This document shows positions 35,587 through 45,196 of a stretch of DNA of 64,000 nucleotides, in pieces. How positions within the stretch are numbered: position 1 is the stretch's first letter; each line of letters starts with the position of its first letter. The notes beneath the pieces were generated by a model, which saw only the letters and a list, made by a program, of their open reading frames with translations, did no database searches and was not told the DNA's origin. The translations under genes were made by a program, and so were the position numbers. Origin of the DNA: Myxococcus sp. RHSTA-1-4 (GTDB taxonomy: Bacteria > Myxococcota > Myxococcia > Myxococcales > Myxococcaceae). The DNA lies in NCBI RefSeq assembly GCF_020037125.1, contig NZ_JAIQDG010000025.1, forward strand, positions 1 through 64,000, given 5' to 3'.

Positions 35587-36312
35587 ATGGTGGAGCGCAA
35601 CGGGCGCGAGGCGTGGCCTCCGGAGATGTCCGAGCAGATGCGAGAGGTGGACCGGCTGCGCAGGAGCGGCCGGTACACGTCCGCGCTCGCGCTCATCCGC
35701 CAGCTCGCGGAGGGGAATCCGCGGCAGGTGCGCCTCCTGAGCGAGCTGGGGCAGACGCTGAGTGTCTGGGGTGGGGCTCCAGCGGAGGCGCTGGTCTGGT
35801 TCGACCGGGTGCTGGAGCTGGCGCCCGGGCACAACACCACGCGGCTGCACCGGGCGCTCGCGCTGGCGCGGCTGGGGCGGCACGGGGAGGCGGTGGCGGA
35901 CTTCGATGCGCTGGTGGCGGGGGGCTACCGCAAGGCGCTCGTGCTTCACATGAAGCGCGCGGAGTCGCTGGAGGCGCTGGGCCGGATCGAGGAGGCGGAG
36001 AGGGATTGGACGCTCGCGCTGGAGGAGGACCCGGACAATCCGTGGCTGCTTCAGCAGCGCGCGGCTGCGCGGGCGCGGATGGGGCGGCTGGCAGAGGCGG
36101 TGCGGGATTTGACGGCCGCGCTCGCCACGCAGCACGGTGAGGACGTGGACCCGGAGCTGCTGTGGGAGCGCGGAGTGCTGCGCGCGAGGATGGGGGACGT
36201 GGATGGTGCGCGCACGGACTTCGAGGCGGGACTCGCCGCGTTCCGGGAGGGAGACCCGCCCGAACTGCTGGATGCGCTGCGACAGGGGCTCACTGAGTCC
36301 AGGCGTCGGTAG
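35587..36312 (+). CDS. TPR protein
   Basis: A 241-residue soluble protein with five TPR-like repeats (about 20-220), including YTSALALIRQLAEGNPRQVRLL, PAEALVWFDRVLELAPGHNTTRL and RIEEAERDWTLALEEDPDNPWLL. No signal peptide and no enzymatic motif. It begins 7 bp after the CoA-transferase stop with a GGAGGG site inside the end of that gene, so the two are probably cotranscribed; the functional link is unclear. It marks the left edge of the following toxin/immunity islet. Confidence 0.85.
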   Translation: MVERNGREAWPPEMSEQMREVDRLRRSGRYTSALALIRQLAEGNPRQVRLLSELGQTLSVWGGAPAEALVWFDRVLELAPGHNTTRLHRALALARLGRHGEAVADFDALVAGGYRKALVLHMKRAESLEALGRIEEAERDWTLALEEDPDNPWLLQQRAAARARMGRLAEAVRDLTAALATQHGEDVDPELLWERGVLRARMGDVDGARTDFEAGLAAFREGDPPELLDALRQGLTESRRR

Positions 36313-36389
36313 GGCCTTCAGCGTCAGCAAGGCCGCTCCAGTTCTCACGTGGAGGCAGCAACGAGAGCGTCACCTGGGAGGTTCAGGCC

Positions 36390-36709
36390 CTACCGCGCGC
36401 TGAGCGAGAGTTCCGGGACGCGCGTGGGCTTGCGGTGCTGCTCGTGGTCGTAGAAGCACTCGGGCCCGAGCACCGTGAGAGCACAGTGATAGCCCTCTTC
36501 TCCTCGTAGAAAGCCACGAGGGCATCGTAGTCAATCCGTCGCGGATCCACCCGCCCGCCATAGCGGAAGCGCCCATAACGCATGGGCTGGAACCAGCGGT
36601 ATTCCTCGAACAAGCGCCGCAGGAGCTCATGGAACTCCAATGGAGTTGGAGGTGTCGGGGGCAGATTGATGTGGGTAACGATGTAGAGCGGAGCCATGAA
36701 GTCGCTCAC
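36390..36709 (-). pseudogene. Frameshifted immunity-like partner of the REase-fold toxin
   Basis: The gene starts with GTG at 36709, overlapping the toxin stop as GTGA, the usual coupling of toxin and antidote. The first 75 codons (MAPLYIVTHINLPPTP to DYDALVAFYEEK) are coding-like. Near 36493-36500 the frame breaks: the next codons in the original frame are Ser/Thr/Arg-rich junk, but one frame over the sequence resumes as YHCALTVLGPECFYDHEQH and ends at TAG 36390. One missing base in the CCCTCTTCTCC tract explains this. Either the antidote is inactivated or the assembly has an indel. The family is not certain; Imm52, often paired with such toxins, is only a possibility. Confidence 0.6.
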
Positions 36710-37227
36710 GGAAAGTACCGCACGGTGACGCCATGGGCTTTCTCAAGCTTCGTGAACTCTTCCTGCAGGGGCGCGGTCAGTCGCGTTCTTCCCGAGGGGT
36801 GACGAGCGGAGCGAAACCATATCTCGATGTGCCCACCAAAGGCTTCCACGTAATCCATCATGGCCTTGAGATTGCCGGTGAGCGCCATCTCTCCACGGGC
36901 CTTCACCTCGATGAAGCGATAGGGCCTGCCCCCCACCAACTCCTCGGGGTTGCCCAGCACCGAGTCCGGGATGAAGCCTTGGGCGCTGCTGCCCGGCGGA
37001 GGCAGCAGCAGGGCCGTGTTCTTCTCGTAGCCGTTCGCCTTGAGCACCTTCTGCTCGAACTCGCCGCCCTGCCCCAGGTTCTCCAGCACCGTGCGGTACA
37101 TCCGCTCCCACTTCGAATCCGACGCGTAGCGAAAGCGCGGGTACCTGCCCGGGTGGCGGAACTGGTAGTCCACCCACGCCTGCGCCAGATGCTCCGCGCG
37201 TCCCGGCACCAGCCTCGCTCCTTCCAA
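36706..37227 (-). CDS. Tox-REase-5-like nuclease toxin domain, N-terminally truncated
   Basis: A 173-residue product from a TTG start. It carries a restriction-endonuclease fold with GFIPDSV (Asp88) and RFIEVKARGEM (Glu107, Lys109), followed by LTGNLKAMMDYVEAFGGHIEIWFRS, matching toxin REase-5 C-terminal domains that end polymorphic toxins. No delivery domain is present. The frame remains open and protein-like for 27 codons upstream of the TTG (ending at TAG 37309-37311) without any ATG, GTG or TTG, and this extension lies over the divergent sitA-like gene. I infer that a longer effector lost its N-terminus when the sitA module joined it. Expression of an active product is doubtful. Confidence 0.6.
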   Translation of the reverse strand: MEGARLVPGRAEHLAQAWVDYQFRHPGRYPRFRYASDSKWERMYRTVLENLGQGGEFEQKVLKANGYEKNTALLLPPPGSSAQGFIPDSVLGNPEELVGGRPYRFIEVKARGEMALTGNLKAMMDYVEAFGGHIEIWFRSARHPSGRTRLTAPLQEEFTKLEKAHGVTVRYFP

Positions 37228-37278
37228 TGTTGATATGACCTCTGGTCGGCCCCAGCGGAGGGCTGGTAGGGAGGATTC

Positions 37279-37965
37279 ATGAACTGGAGCCGCGTCTGCT
37301 GGCTGTGGCTATGCGCCGCACTGTGGTCGTGCGCGTCGACTTCGCCATCCCTCGATGACGAAGAGGACGTGGCGGAATACCCGGAGGCGTACACCCGGCT
37401 CGAAGAGGGCGCGTGCGTCATGTTCCTCTTCGCCGGGGACGCGTGCGGCCTCTTTCGCTGTGAGGACGTGGCTGCCGGCCGGATTGTGCGGGCGCGGGGG
37501 ACCTTCGTCCTCCCGCCGAGCGCTGTCCAATCTCCCCGGCGGAACTGGGCCTACCCGTGGCAACTGCCCGGACGGCCGGAGCCTGTCTTTGTCATTCCCT
37601 GGTACGGGCGGGAACTACTGCCCAGCCAGAAGCGTTTTCTGGAGATGGCCCGGGCGCTGGCCTCACAGCCGAGGGAGAAGCACCACATCTTTCCACAGGA
37701 AACGGGGCTGAAGGAGTGGTTCGAGTCCCGAGGCATCAACATACATAAAGAGACGATGCTGCTCGACATCGAAACCCACCGTCGCATTCACAAAGGGCCC
37801 AGTGGCGGTCCCTGGAATGAGGCCTGGAAGAAGTTCCAGAGAGCGAATCGGAGCGCTTCCCAGGAAGACATGTACCGATATGCGCGTGAGCTGATCATCC
37901 GTTTTGATTTGCTCGGCCCCATTCTTCCCTACCATCTACTGGTAGGGCCTCCTATCGAGTACTGA
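37279..37965 (+). CDS. SitA6-type lipoprotein toxin (TIGR02269 family)
   Basis: A 228-residue protein with a lipoprotein-type signal (LWLCAALWSCAS; lipid Cys18, unusual Trp at -2). SitA lipoproteins are toxins passed between kin by outer-membrane exchange in Myxococcus, where non-kin lacking the antidote die. The C-terminal half is an HNH-like nuclease: KHHIFPQ (134-140), a GINIH segment, then HRRIHKGPSGGPWN (167-180) with His167 and His171. GGGAGG lies just upstream of ATG 37279. Five bp after its stop begins a double-CxxC immunity gene, so the pair matches SitA6/SitI6. Base composition drops to roughly half GC in the 3' part, consistent with transfer. Confidence 0.82.
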   Translation: MNWSRVCWLWLCAALWSCASTSPSLDDEEDVAEYPEAYTRLEEGACVMFLFAGDACGLFRCEDVAAGRIVRARGTFVLPPSAVQSPRRNWAYPWQLPGRPEPVFVIPWYGRELLPSQKRFLEMARALASQPREKHHIFPQETGLKEWFESRGINIHKETMLLDIETHRRIHKGPSGGPWNEAWKKFQRANRSASQEDMYRYARELIIRFDLLGPILPYHLLVGPPIEY

Positions 37966-37969
37966 CGCC

Positions 37970-38686
37970 ATGAAGTTCTACGAACTTGAGCCTGGAGACA
38001 TCAATCTTCAAAAAGGCACATACAACGCCACCTACAAGTGGAAACTTCCGGGCGTATCTTGCCCTACATGCAAAACCATCTGGGGCGGAGCAGGTACCAA
38101 CTATCCAGCCGTGGACCTGTCGGTACTGCCGGAGGCCCGGAAGTATCTGAAGGCCCGCCTGGAGGAGAACTTCGACGAGTACGAGCGGCTGCGCGATACG
38201 GTCCGTCCTCTACTCCCCCCTGATGACCCGCTCGAGCCTGCGGCCACCTTTGGTCCTCTCGTGGGAAAAGCCAGGGGACCGTTCTCCGCATTCGTCCACC
38301 AGTACGGCGACATCCTGCTCGTCCAGCCCACGGCCCTGGAAGTCTTGCAGGGCGAGGGACTCCGTGGCCTCCGAGGCTGCCGAACCGAGATCCGATTCAG
38401 CCCCAAGGGCATCCCCGAGCTGCTCGACCTGCACATCGAGCCGCGCGGCCTGCTGCACCCGGACTGCATCCCGCGCGGCACGCCCCCGCCCTGTCCGAAA
38501 TGCGGCCGCCATGCCTTCAGCCTCCCCAAGGAGCCCATCCTCGACGCGGCCTCGCTCCCCAAGGACCTGGACCTGTTCCGCCTGCGCAACTTCGCCACCG
38601 TGCTCATCGTCACCGAGCGCTTCAAGGACGTCGTCGAGCGCTTCGAACTGGACGGCCTGACCTTCCGCGAGCTTCCGGTCCGCTGA
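37970..38686 (+). CDS. SitI6-type double-CxxCG motif immunity protein
   Basis: A 238-residue soluble protein of the Myxococcus double-CxxCG family. The two metal-binding knuckles are CPTC (31-34) and CPKCG (175-179); the first lacks the trailing Gly. The middle (RGPFSAFVHQYGDILLVQ) and the C-terminal RNFATVLIVTERFKDVVERFELDGLTF are typical. In characterised kin-discrimination loci this family is the antidote to the SitA6 toxin encoded immediately upstream, and here the genes are 5 bp apart. The 5' end is unusually AT-rich for the window. Cytoplasmic; probably zinc-binding. Confidence 0.85.
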   Translation: MKFYELEPGDINLQKGTYNATYKWKLPGVSCPTCKTIWGGAGTNYPAVDLSVLPEARKYLKARLEENFDEYERLRDTVRPLLPPDDPLEPAATFGPLVGKARGPFSAFVHQYGDILLVQPTALEVLQGEGLRGLRGCRTEIRFSPKGIPELLDLHIEPRGLLHPDCIPRGTPPPCPKCGRHAFSLPKEPILDAASLPKDLDLFRLRNFATVLIVTERFKDVVERFELDGLTFRELPVR

Positions 38687-38776
38687 GGCGCCAACACCGC
38701 CCCGGTGCGCCCCTCATGAGCAACCCATGATGAAAGCGTGATGAAGGAGGCACGGACCGCGTGAGACAGACGTCTC

Positions 38777-40834
38777 ATGCGCCCTCTCCTTCCCGCACTG
38801 CTCCTCGTGACGACGCTCCTGTCCGCCTGCGCCGCCCATCGGACGGACCTGCCGGCCTTCACGCCCGACCTCGACGGCCGGCTGTCGGCCTCCGCCACGT
38901 CCATCCTGCGCTCGAAGGACCTGGTCATCTCGACCGAGCCCCGAATCCCGAGCTTCCACCTGGGCTACTCGGGGCTCTTCAAGGCGCACGCCCCCATGTA
39001 CTTCACGGCGGACAGCCTGCTCCACGCACTGCACCGCTCCCATGACAACATCTTGAGGACGGTCGAACACGAGTCGCTCTCCCCGGAGCTGGGCACGCTG
39101 CTGGCCGAGCTGCGCCAGGGGCTCGCGCGAACCCCGGGTGGCTCTCCCGACGCCCGCGCGGAGGTGGACTTCCTGCTCGCCGTGGCGGAGAGCCTCCACC
39201 AGGGCACGGTCGCAGCCCCCGTCGCCGGGGCCCGCCAGGAGGACATCGAGACCTGGTTCCTCGCGGCCAACGCGGAGGGCCCCTGCCAGCTGGCACGTAG
39301 CTATGATTCCTTTCCCGCCCCCCACACCGCCGAGAGCCGGCTGTCCGAAGCGTGGCCCCTCAGAACCATCGAGCGCATGGACCTCTCCATGCTGCGCCCC
39401 CGAGGCCACTACACCCAGTCTCCCCAGCTGTGCCAGTACTTCCAGGCGATGATGTGGCTCGGACGCGCGGAGCTGAGACTGGCCCGCCCCACGCGGACAG
39501 GCTGGGAGGTGGACCGGCTGACACTGGAGACCGTGCTGCTCCTCGAGTCCCTCCTCTCGGAGCGCGCCGAGCAGGCCTGGCGGCGCATCGACGAGGCCAC
39601 CCGGACCTTCGTCGGGCCTGCGGACTCCATGTCCTTCCCGGGCCTGAGACGGGCGGCCCAGGCGCGCGGCCTCCAGGGTGTCCCGGCGCTCGCGCAACTG
39701 ACGGACGCGGAGCTCGTGGCCGCGCTCCGGCCGGAGGCGGCCCAGCGCATCGCCAGCAGCCTCCGGCATACCCAGGAACCCGGCATCGACTTCCTCGTCT
39801 TCGGCCAGCGCTACGTCTTCGACAGCGAGGTGCTCTCCTCGGTGAGCCACGGCGCGCTCGAGCAGAAACGGATGATGCCCAGCCCGCTCGACGTCGGATG
39901 GGCCGCCCTGCGCAACCCTGCGGCGCTGCCGCTGCTGAAGCCCGAGCTCGAGCGCTACCGGTACCGTGACGCGCTCGACGCGGTGGCCCGGCGCGGTGAC
40001 GAGGCGGGCCCGGAGCTCTGGGAAGGCAGCCTGTATCACCTGTGGCTGAACGCCCTGCGAGGCCTCTCACCCGACAGTCAGCGGGACCAGCACCTGCCGG
40101 CGGTGATGCGCTCGGAAGCGTGGGGGCGCCGCCTGCTGAACAGCCAGCTCTCCTCGTGGGCGGAGCTGCGTCACGACACGCAGCTCTACGCGAAGCAGTC
40201 CGTCACCATGCAGTCCCTCTGTGAGTTCCCGGCCGCCTACGTCGACCCCTACCCCGACTTCTACCGGGCCATGGAGAAGTTCGCGGCCCGAGGCGGGGCC
40301 CTCGTCGAGCGGCTCGGCTTCGGGAACGCGAAGGCCCGGGAGCGGGTGGTCCAGTACTTCGAACGGCTCGGAGAGGTGGCCTTCACCCTCCGGGAGATTG
40401 CCGAGCGGGAGCAGCAGGGCTGGGAGATGACGGCCGAGCAGCTCGACTTCATGAACCACGCGGTCTCCTACAACGGCAGGGAGGTGGGCTGCGACGGCTC
40501 GGAGCGCTGGCAGCCGGGCGGCTGGTACGCGGACCTCTACTACTTCTCAGAGGACGTGCTCGCGCACGAAGCCGTCGTCGCGGACGTGCACACGCAGCCC
40601 ACCGATGAAGGCGGCCGGGCGGTGGGAAAGGTGCTGCACGTGGGCACCGGGGAGCCCCGGCTGATGACCGTCACGCTCCACACGAACTCGGGCCCGCGCA
40701 CCTACCAGGGCTTCGTGTCCACGTACCTCGAGGAGACGACCGGGGACTTCAAGCGCCTGGACAACGAGGAGTGGAGGTCCACCCTGAGCTCACGCCAGGA
40801 CGTGCCCTGGATGCGGGACCTCATCGCCCGCTGA
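38777..40834 (+). CDS. DUF3160 lipoprotein
   Basis: A 685-residue lipoprotein (LLSAC, Cys18) of the DUF3160 family: FHLGYSGLFKAHAPMYFTADSLLHALHRSHDNIL (about 54-88), SLSPELG, and the C-terminal VADVHTQPTD..GRAVGKVLHVGTGEP..YQGFVSTYLEE. Family function is unknown; members are large secreted helical proteins. The best ribosome-binding site, AAGGAGG (38744-38750), is 26 bp from the ATG, and a small perfect hairpin (TGAGAC/GTCTCA, 38762-38777) lies between them, touching the start codon. If folded it would bring the site to normal spacing, or else block initiation. Confidence 0.88.
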   Translation: MRPLLPALLLVTTLLSACAAHRTDLPAFTPDLDGRLSASATSILRSKDLVISTEPRIPSFHLGYSGLFKAHAPMYFTADSLLHALHRSHDNILRTVEHESLSPELGTLLAELRQGLARTPGGSPDARAEVDFLLAVAESLHQGTVAAPVAGARQEDIETWFLAANAEGPCQLARSYDSFPAPHTAESRLSEAWPLRTIERMDLSMLRPRGHYTQSPQLCQYFQAMMWLGRAELRLARPTRTGWEVDRLTLETVLLLESLLSERAEQAWRRIDEATRTFVGPADSMSFPGLRRAAQARGLQGVPALAQLTDAELVAALRPEAAQRIASSLRHTQEPGIDFLVFGQRYVFDSEVLSSVSHGALEQKRMMPSPLDVGWAALRNPAALPLLKPELERYRYRDALDAVARRGDEAGPELWEGSLYHLWLNALRGLSPDSQRDQHLPAVMRSEAWGRRLLNSQLSSWAELRHDTQLYAKQSVTMQSLCEFPAAYVDPYPDFYRAMEKFAARGGALVERLGFGNAKARERVVQYFERLGEVAFTLREIAEREQQGWEMTAEQLDFMNHAVSYNGREVGCDGSERWQPGGWYADLYYFSEDVLAHEAVVADVHTQPTDEGGRAVGKVLHVGTGEPRLMTVTLHTNSGPRTYQGFVSTYLEETTGDFKRLDNEEWRSTLSSRQDVPWMRDLIAR

Positions 40835-40844
40835 GACGGGGCCC

Positions 40845-41843
40845 CTACGCCGCGACGTCCGCCTCGGGAGCGCGCCGCACCTTCGCGAGCGCGGCAACCA
40901 CGACCTCCGGGCCCGCGCCGGCCTTGTGCGCGTTCTCACTCAGGTGCCTGCGCCACGCGCGCGCCCCGGGCAGGCCCTGGAAGAGCCCGAGCATGTGCCG
41001 GGTGATGGAGCCCAGCGGGGCCCCCTGCTTCATCCGCCGCTCGATGTACGGGAGCATCGCCTCCACCACGGCATGGCGCTCGGGCGGGGCCTCCGTCGCG
41101 CCGAAGAAGCGGCGGTCCGCCTCGGCCAGCAGGTAGGGATTCTCGTAGACGGCGCGTCCAATCATGACGCCGTCCACGTGCTTCAGGTGCTCGGCGGTGG
41201 CGTCCAGCGTCTTGATGCCGCCGTTGATGCTGATGTCCAGGTGGGGGAACTCGGACTTGAGCCGGTAGACGAGCTCGTAGCGCAGCGGGGGCACGTCCCG
41301 GTTCTCCTTCGGGCTCAGCCCCTGCAGCCACGCCTTGCGCGCGTGCACGATGAAGCGCGTGCAGCCGGCGGCGGACACCTTCCGCACGAAGTCCACCAGC
41401 GTCGGCCACTCCTCCAACTCGTCGATGGCGATGCGCGACTTCACCGTCACGGGGATGGACACGGCCTCGCGCATGGCGCCCACCAGCCGGGCCACGAGGT
41501 CGGGCTCGGCCATGAGACACGCGCCGAAGCGGCCGGACTGGACGCGGTCACTCGGGCAGCCGCAGTTGAGGTTGATTTCGTCGTAACCCCACTCCTCGCC
41601 GATGCGGGCCGCGGCGGCGAGCGCCTCGGGCTCCGAGCCTCCGAGCTGGAGCGCCACCGGGTGCTCCGCCGCCTCGTAGCCCAGCAGCCGGTCGCGGTCC
41701 CCATGGAGGACGGCGCCCGTGGTCAGCATCTCCGTGTAGAGCAGCGTGTGGCGGCTGATCTGCCGGTGGAAGTACCGGCAGTTCCGGTCCGTCCAGTCCA
41801 TCATCGGCGCGACACACAGCGGAATGGGGCGAGGCGGCATCAT
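40845..41843 (-). CDS. dusA: tRNA-dihydrouridine synthase A
   Basis: A 332-residue FMN enzyme that reduces U20/U20a of tRNA. The family signature PLCVAPMMDWTDRNCRYFHR lies at the N-terminus, the catalytic Cys is in INLNCGCPSDRVQ, KSRIAIDE and ARKAWLQGLSPKENRD are DusA-specific, and INGGIKTL plus DGVMIGRAVYENP bind FMN phosphate. ATG 41843 is preferred because the conserved protein begins there; ATG 41840 is equivalent, and an open frame extends to 41906. Divergent from a LysR-type regulator gene. Confidence 0.95.
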   Translation of the reverse strand: MMPPRPIPLCVAPMMDWTDRNCRYFHRQISRHTLLYTEMLTTGAVLHGDRDRLLGYEAAEHPVALQLGGSEPEALAAAARIGEEWGYDEINLNCGCPSDRVQSGRFGACLMAEPDLVARLVGAMREAVSIPVTVKSRIAIDELEEWPTLVDFVRKVSAAGCTRFIVHARKAWLQGLSPKENRDVPPLRYELVYRLKSEFPHLDISINGGIKTLDATAEHLKHVDGVMIGRAVYENPYLLAEADRRFFGATEAPPERHAVVEAMLPYIERRMKQGAPLGSITRHMLGLFQGLPGARAWRRHLSENAHKAGAGPEVVVAALAKVRRAPEADVAA

Positions 41844-42001
41844 CGAAGAACCCGGGGGAGCGGCCGGAGCGTCCAGCGAAGCAGGCCGCCTCCCTGGCGG
41901 GAGCATCTACCCGGGTTTCCCGCCCCTGCCCACCCCTCTTTGCCGCCCGGAGGCCCGGAGAGGGAGGAGGCGGACACCCCGCCCCATGTAGGCTCCCCCC
42001 C

Positions 42002-42916
42002 GTGTCCCCGAGCCCTCCCCTTCTGGATGACATGCTGCTCTTCGCCGAGGTGGTGGCGACGGGTGGCATCACCGCCGCCTCGGAGCGGCTGGGCCTGCGC
42101 AAGTCCACCGTGAGCCGCCGGCTGGCCGCCCTGGAGGAGCGGCTCGGGGTCCGCCTGCTGGAGCGCAACACGCGCCGGCTGCGGCTCACCGAGGCCGGGC
42201 GGGACTATCACGCGCACTGCGCGCGGCTCGTCGCCGAGGCCCGCGAGGTGAACCGCGCGGTGAGCGAGTCGCGAGGCACGCCCCGGGGCACGTTGCGCAT
42301 CGCCACCCTCTCCCTGCTCGGCGAGCTGCTCACGCCCCTCATCTCCGAGTTCCTCCTGCGCCAGCCCTTGATGCGCGTGGAGGTGTCCCTGGCCGAGGCG
42401 CACGTGGACCTCATCGCCGAGGAGTACGACCTGGCACTGCGCACCGGGCCGCTCGCGGACTCCACGCTGGTGGCCCGCCGGCTGGGCCGCCTGCGCACCG
42501 GCTACTACGCCAGCCCCACCTACCTCAGCCGCCACGGCACGCCCCGGACCGTCGATGAACTCCAAGGGCACGAGTGCGTCCTCCTGGCCGAGCCCGGCAC
42601 CGACGAAGTCTGGTTCTTCGGCGAGGGCAAGCGCACCCGGACGGTGCCCGTCACCGGCAGGCTGCGAGTGCCCAGCGTCCGCGCCGGACAGTCCGCCGCG
42701 CGTGCGGGGCTGGGCCTGGTGCGACTGCCGGCCTCGCTCGTCGTCGACGACGTGCGTGGGGGAATGCTCGTTCCCATCCTCGAGGACCAGACGCCCCCGG
42801 GCATCCCCGTCTACGCCGTCTACCCCAGCAGCCGCCAGCTCCCGCTCAAGGTGCGCGCCTTCCTGACGCTGCTGGCGGAGCGCGGCGCCGCGCTGCCGTG
42901 GGAGGAGAACGGTTAG
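42002..42916 (+). CDS. LysR-family transcriptional regulator
   Basis: A 304-residue regulator. An N-terminal winged helix-turn-helix (about 8-67, FAEVVATGGITAASERLGLRKSTVSRRLAALEERLG) is followed by a LysR substrate-binding domain (90-295) of the CrgA-type without clear ligand assignment. The GTG start at 42002 lacks a Shine-Dalgarno nearby; the AGGGAGGAGG at 41961-41970 is 31 bp away and precedes only an ATG-TAG at 41986. ATG 42032 is an alternative start. The regulator usually controls the divergent neighbour, here dusA, or itself; no clear LysR box (T-N11-A) was identified. Confidence 0.9.
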   Translation: MSPSPPLLDDMLLFAEVVATGGITAASERLGLRKSTVSRRLAALEERLGVRLLERNTRRLRLTEAGRDYHAHCARLVAEAREVNRAVSESRGTPRGTLRIATLSLLGELLTPLISEFLLRQPLMRVEVSLAEAHVDLIAEEYDLALRTGPLADSTLVARRLGRLRTGYYASPTYLSRHGTPRTVDELQGHECVLLAEPGTDEVWFFGEGKRTRTVPVTGRLRVPSVRAGQSAARAGLGLVRLPASLVVDDVRGGMLVPILEDQTPPGIPVYAVYPSSRQLPLKVRAFLTLLAERGAALPWEENG

Positions 42917-43038
42917 GGGCGCTTCGCGGAACAATGCGTTGCCCCAGGGCCTCTCGTCCCCGCCGCCCACCGCCATTACACCTTCTCGCGTCACGAGGCG
43001 GGGCCCTGAAGCCCGCGCCTTCCGAGGAGGAACACACC

Positions 43039-43380
43039 ATGGCAGGAAACGTCATCGAGATTGGGGACGCGGAGTTCAAGCGTGAGGTGCTCGAAGCGCG
43101 CGAGCCGGTGCTGGTGGACTTCACCGCGACGTGGTGCCCTCCGTGCCGCATCATCTCGCCCATCCTCGACGCACTCGCCACCGAGTATCAGGGGCGGATG
43201 AAGTTCACGAAGATCGACGCCGACACGAACCAGGAGACGGCGCAGCAGTACGGCATCCGCGCCCTCCCCTCCCTGCTCGTGTTCAAGGACGGCAAGGTGG
43301 TGAAGCAGCTCGTCGGCGCGATGCCCCGGAAGCGGCTGGAGGAGGAGCTGCGCTCGCACCTGTCCGTCACCCACGCGTGA
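43039..43380 (+). CDS. Thioredoxin-family protein with CPPC active site
   Basis: A 113-residue single-domain thioredoxin: VLVDFTATWCPPCRIISPILDALA (24-47), with redox Cys33 and Cys36, and the cis-Pro loop IRALPSLLVFKDG (about 74-86). The active site is CPPC rather than the CGPC of TrxA, which should alter the redox potential. Full length and cytoplasmic. Good GAGGAGG site upstream of ATG 43039. It lies alone between the LysR gene and a convergent sigma-54 activator gene. Confidence 0.93.
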   Translation: MAGNVIEIGDAEFKREVLEAREPVLVDFTATWCPPCRIISPILDALATEYQGRMKFTKIDADTNQETAQQYGIRALPSLLVFKDGKVVKQLVGAMPRKRLEEELRSHLSVTHA

Positions 43381-43418
43381 GGAAATCAGGCGTGGCGTCC
43401 CCAAGAGGCCCTGCAACC

Positions 43419-45020
<1,602 letters not shown>

Positions 45021-45047
45021 GGCCCCTTCCTATCCGCACCCCCGGCA

Positions 45048-45089
45048 GGGCACCACGAATTCTCGTCCCCACGAATCTTCGTGGTGCCC
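45048..45089. promoter_or_regulatory. Tandem palindromic operator (enhancer) of the sigma-54 activator
   Basis: GGGCACCACGAA (45048-45059) and TTCGTGGTGCCC (45078-45089) are a perfect 12-bp inverted repeat. Inside it are two near-identical 13-mers, CACGAATTCTCGT (45054-45066) and CACGAATCTTCGT (45070-45082), each itself palindromic and 16 bp apart. Two such sites on nearly the same face of the helix are what an enhancer-binding protein dimer pair needs. They lie between the activator start (45020) and the sigma-54-like promoter at 45139, on the activator's own upstream side, so autoregulation is also possible. Confidence 0.65.
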
Positions 45090-45138
45090 ACCGGGAGGGA
45101 AACGCCAGGACTTCCAGGGGGTTGGCGCGGGACTCCAG

Positions 45139-45152
45139 GGCATGGCCGGTGC
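45139..45152 (+). promoter_or_regulatory. Sigma-54 (-24/-12) promoter-like element
   Basis: GGGCATGGCCGGTGCAA contains GG at 45139-45140 and GC at 45151-45152 with exactly 10 bp between, the spacing required by sigma-54, and matches GGCA and TGCA of the consensus. It would start transcription around 45163, leaving a 33-nt leader with AGGAG before the DUF1348 gene. Two mismatches to consensus keep this tentative; the neighbouring operator and activator support it. Confidence 0.5.
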
Positions 45153-45196
45153 AATGGGGCGGGGCCTCCCCTTTCCCTCGAGACAGGAGCCACACG

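Noticed and set aside
41961..41991. AGGGAGGAGG followed by ATG-TAG upstream of the LysR gene, resembling a start-stop minimal frame
   Set aside because: Spacing of 15 bp is too long for efficient initiation and no conservation can be judged; likely chance.
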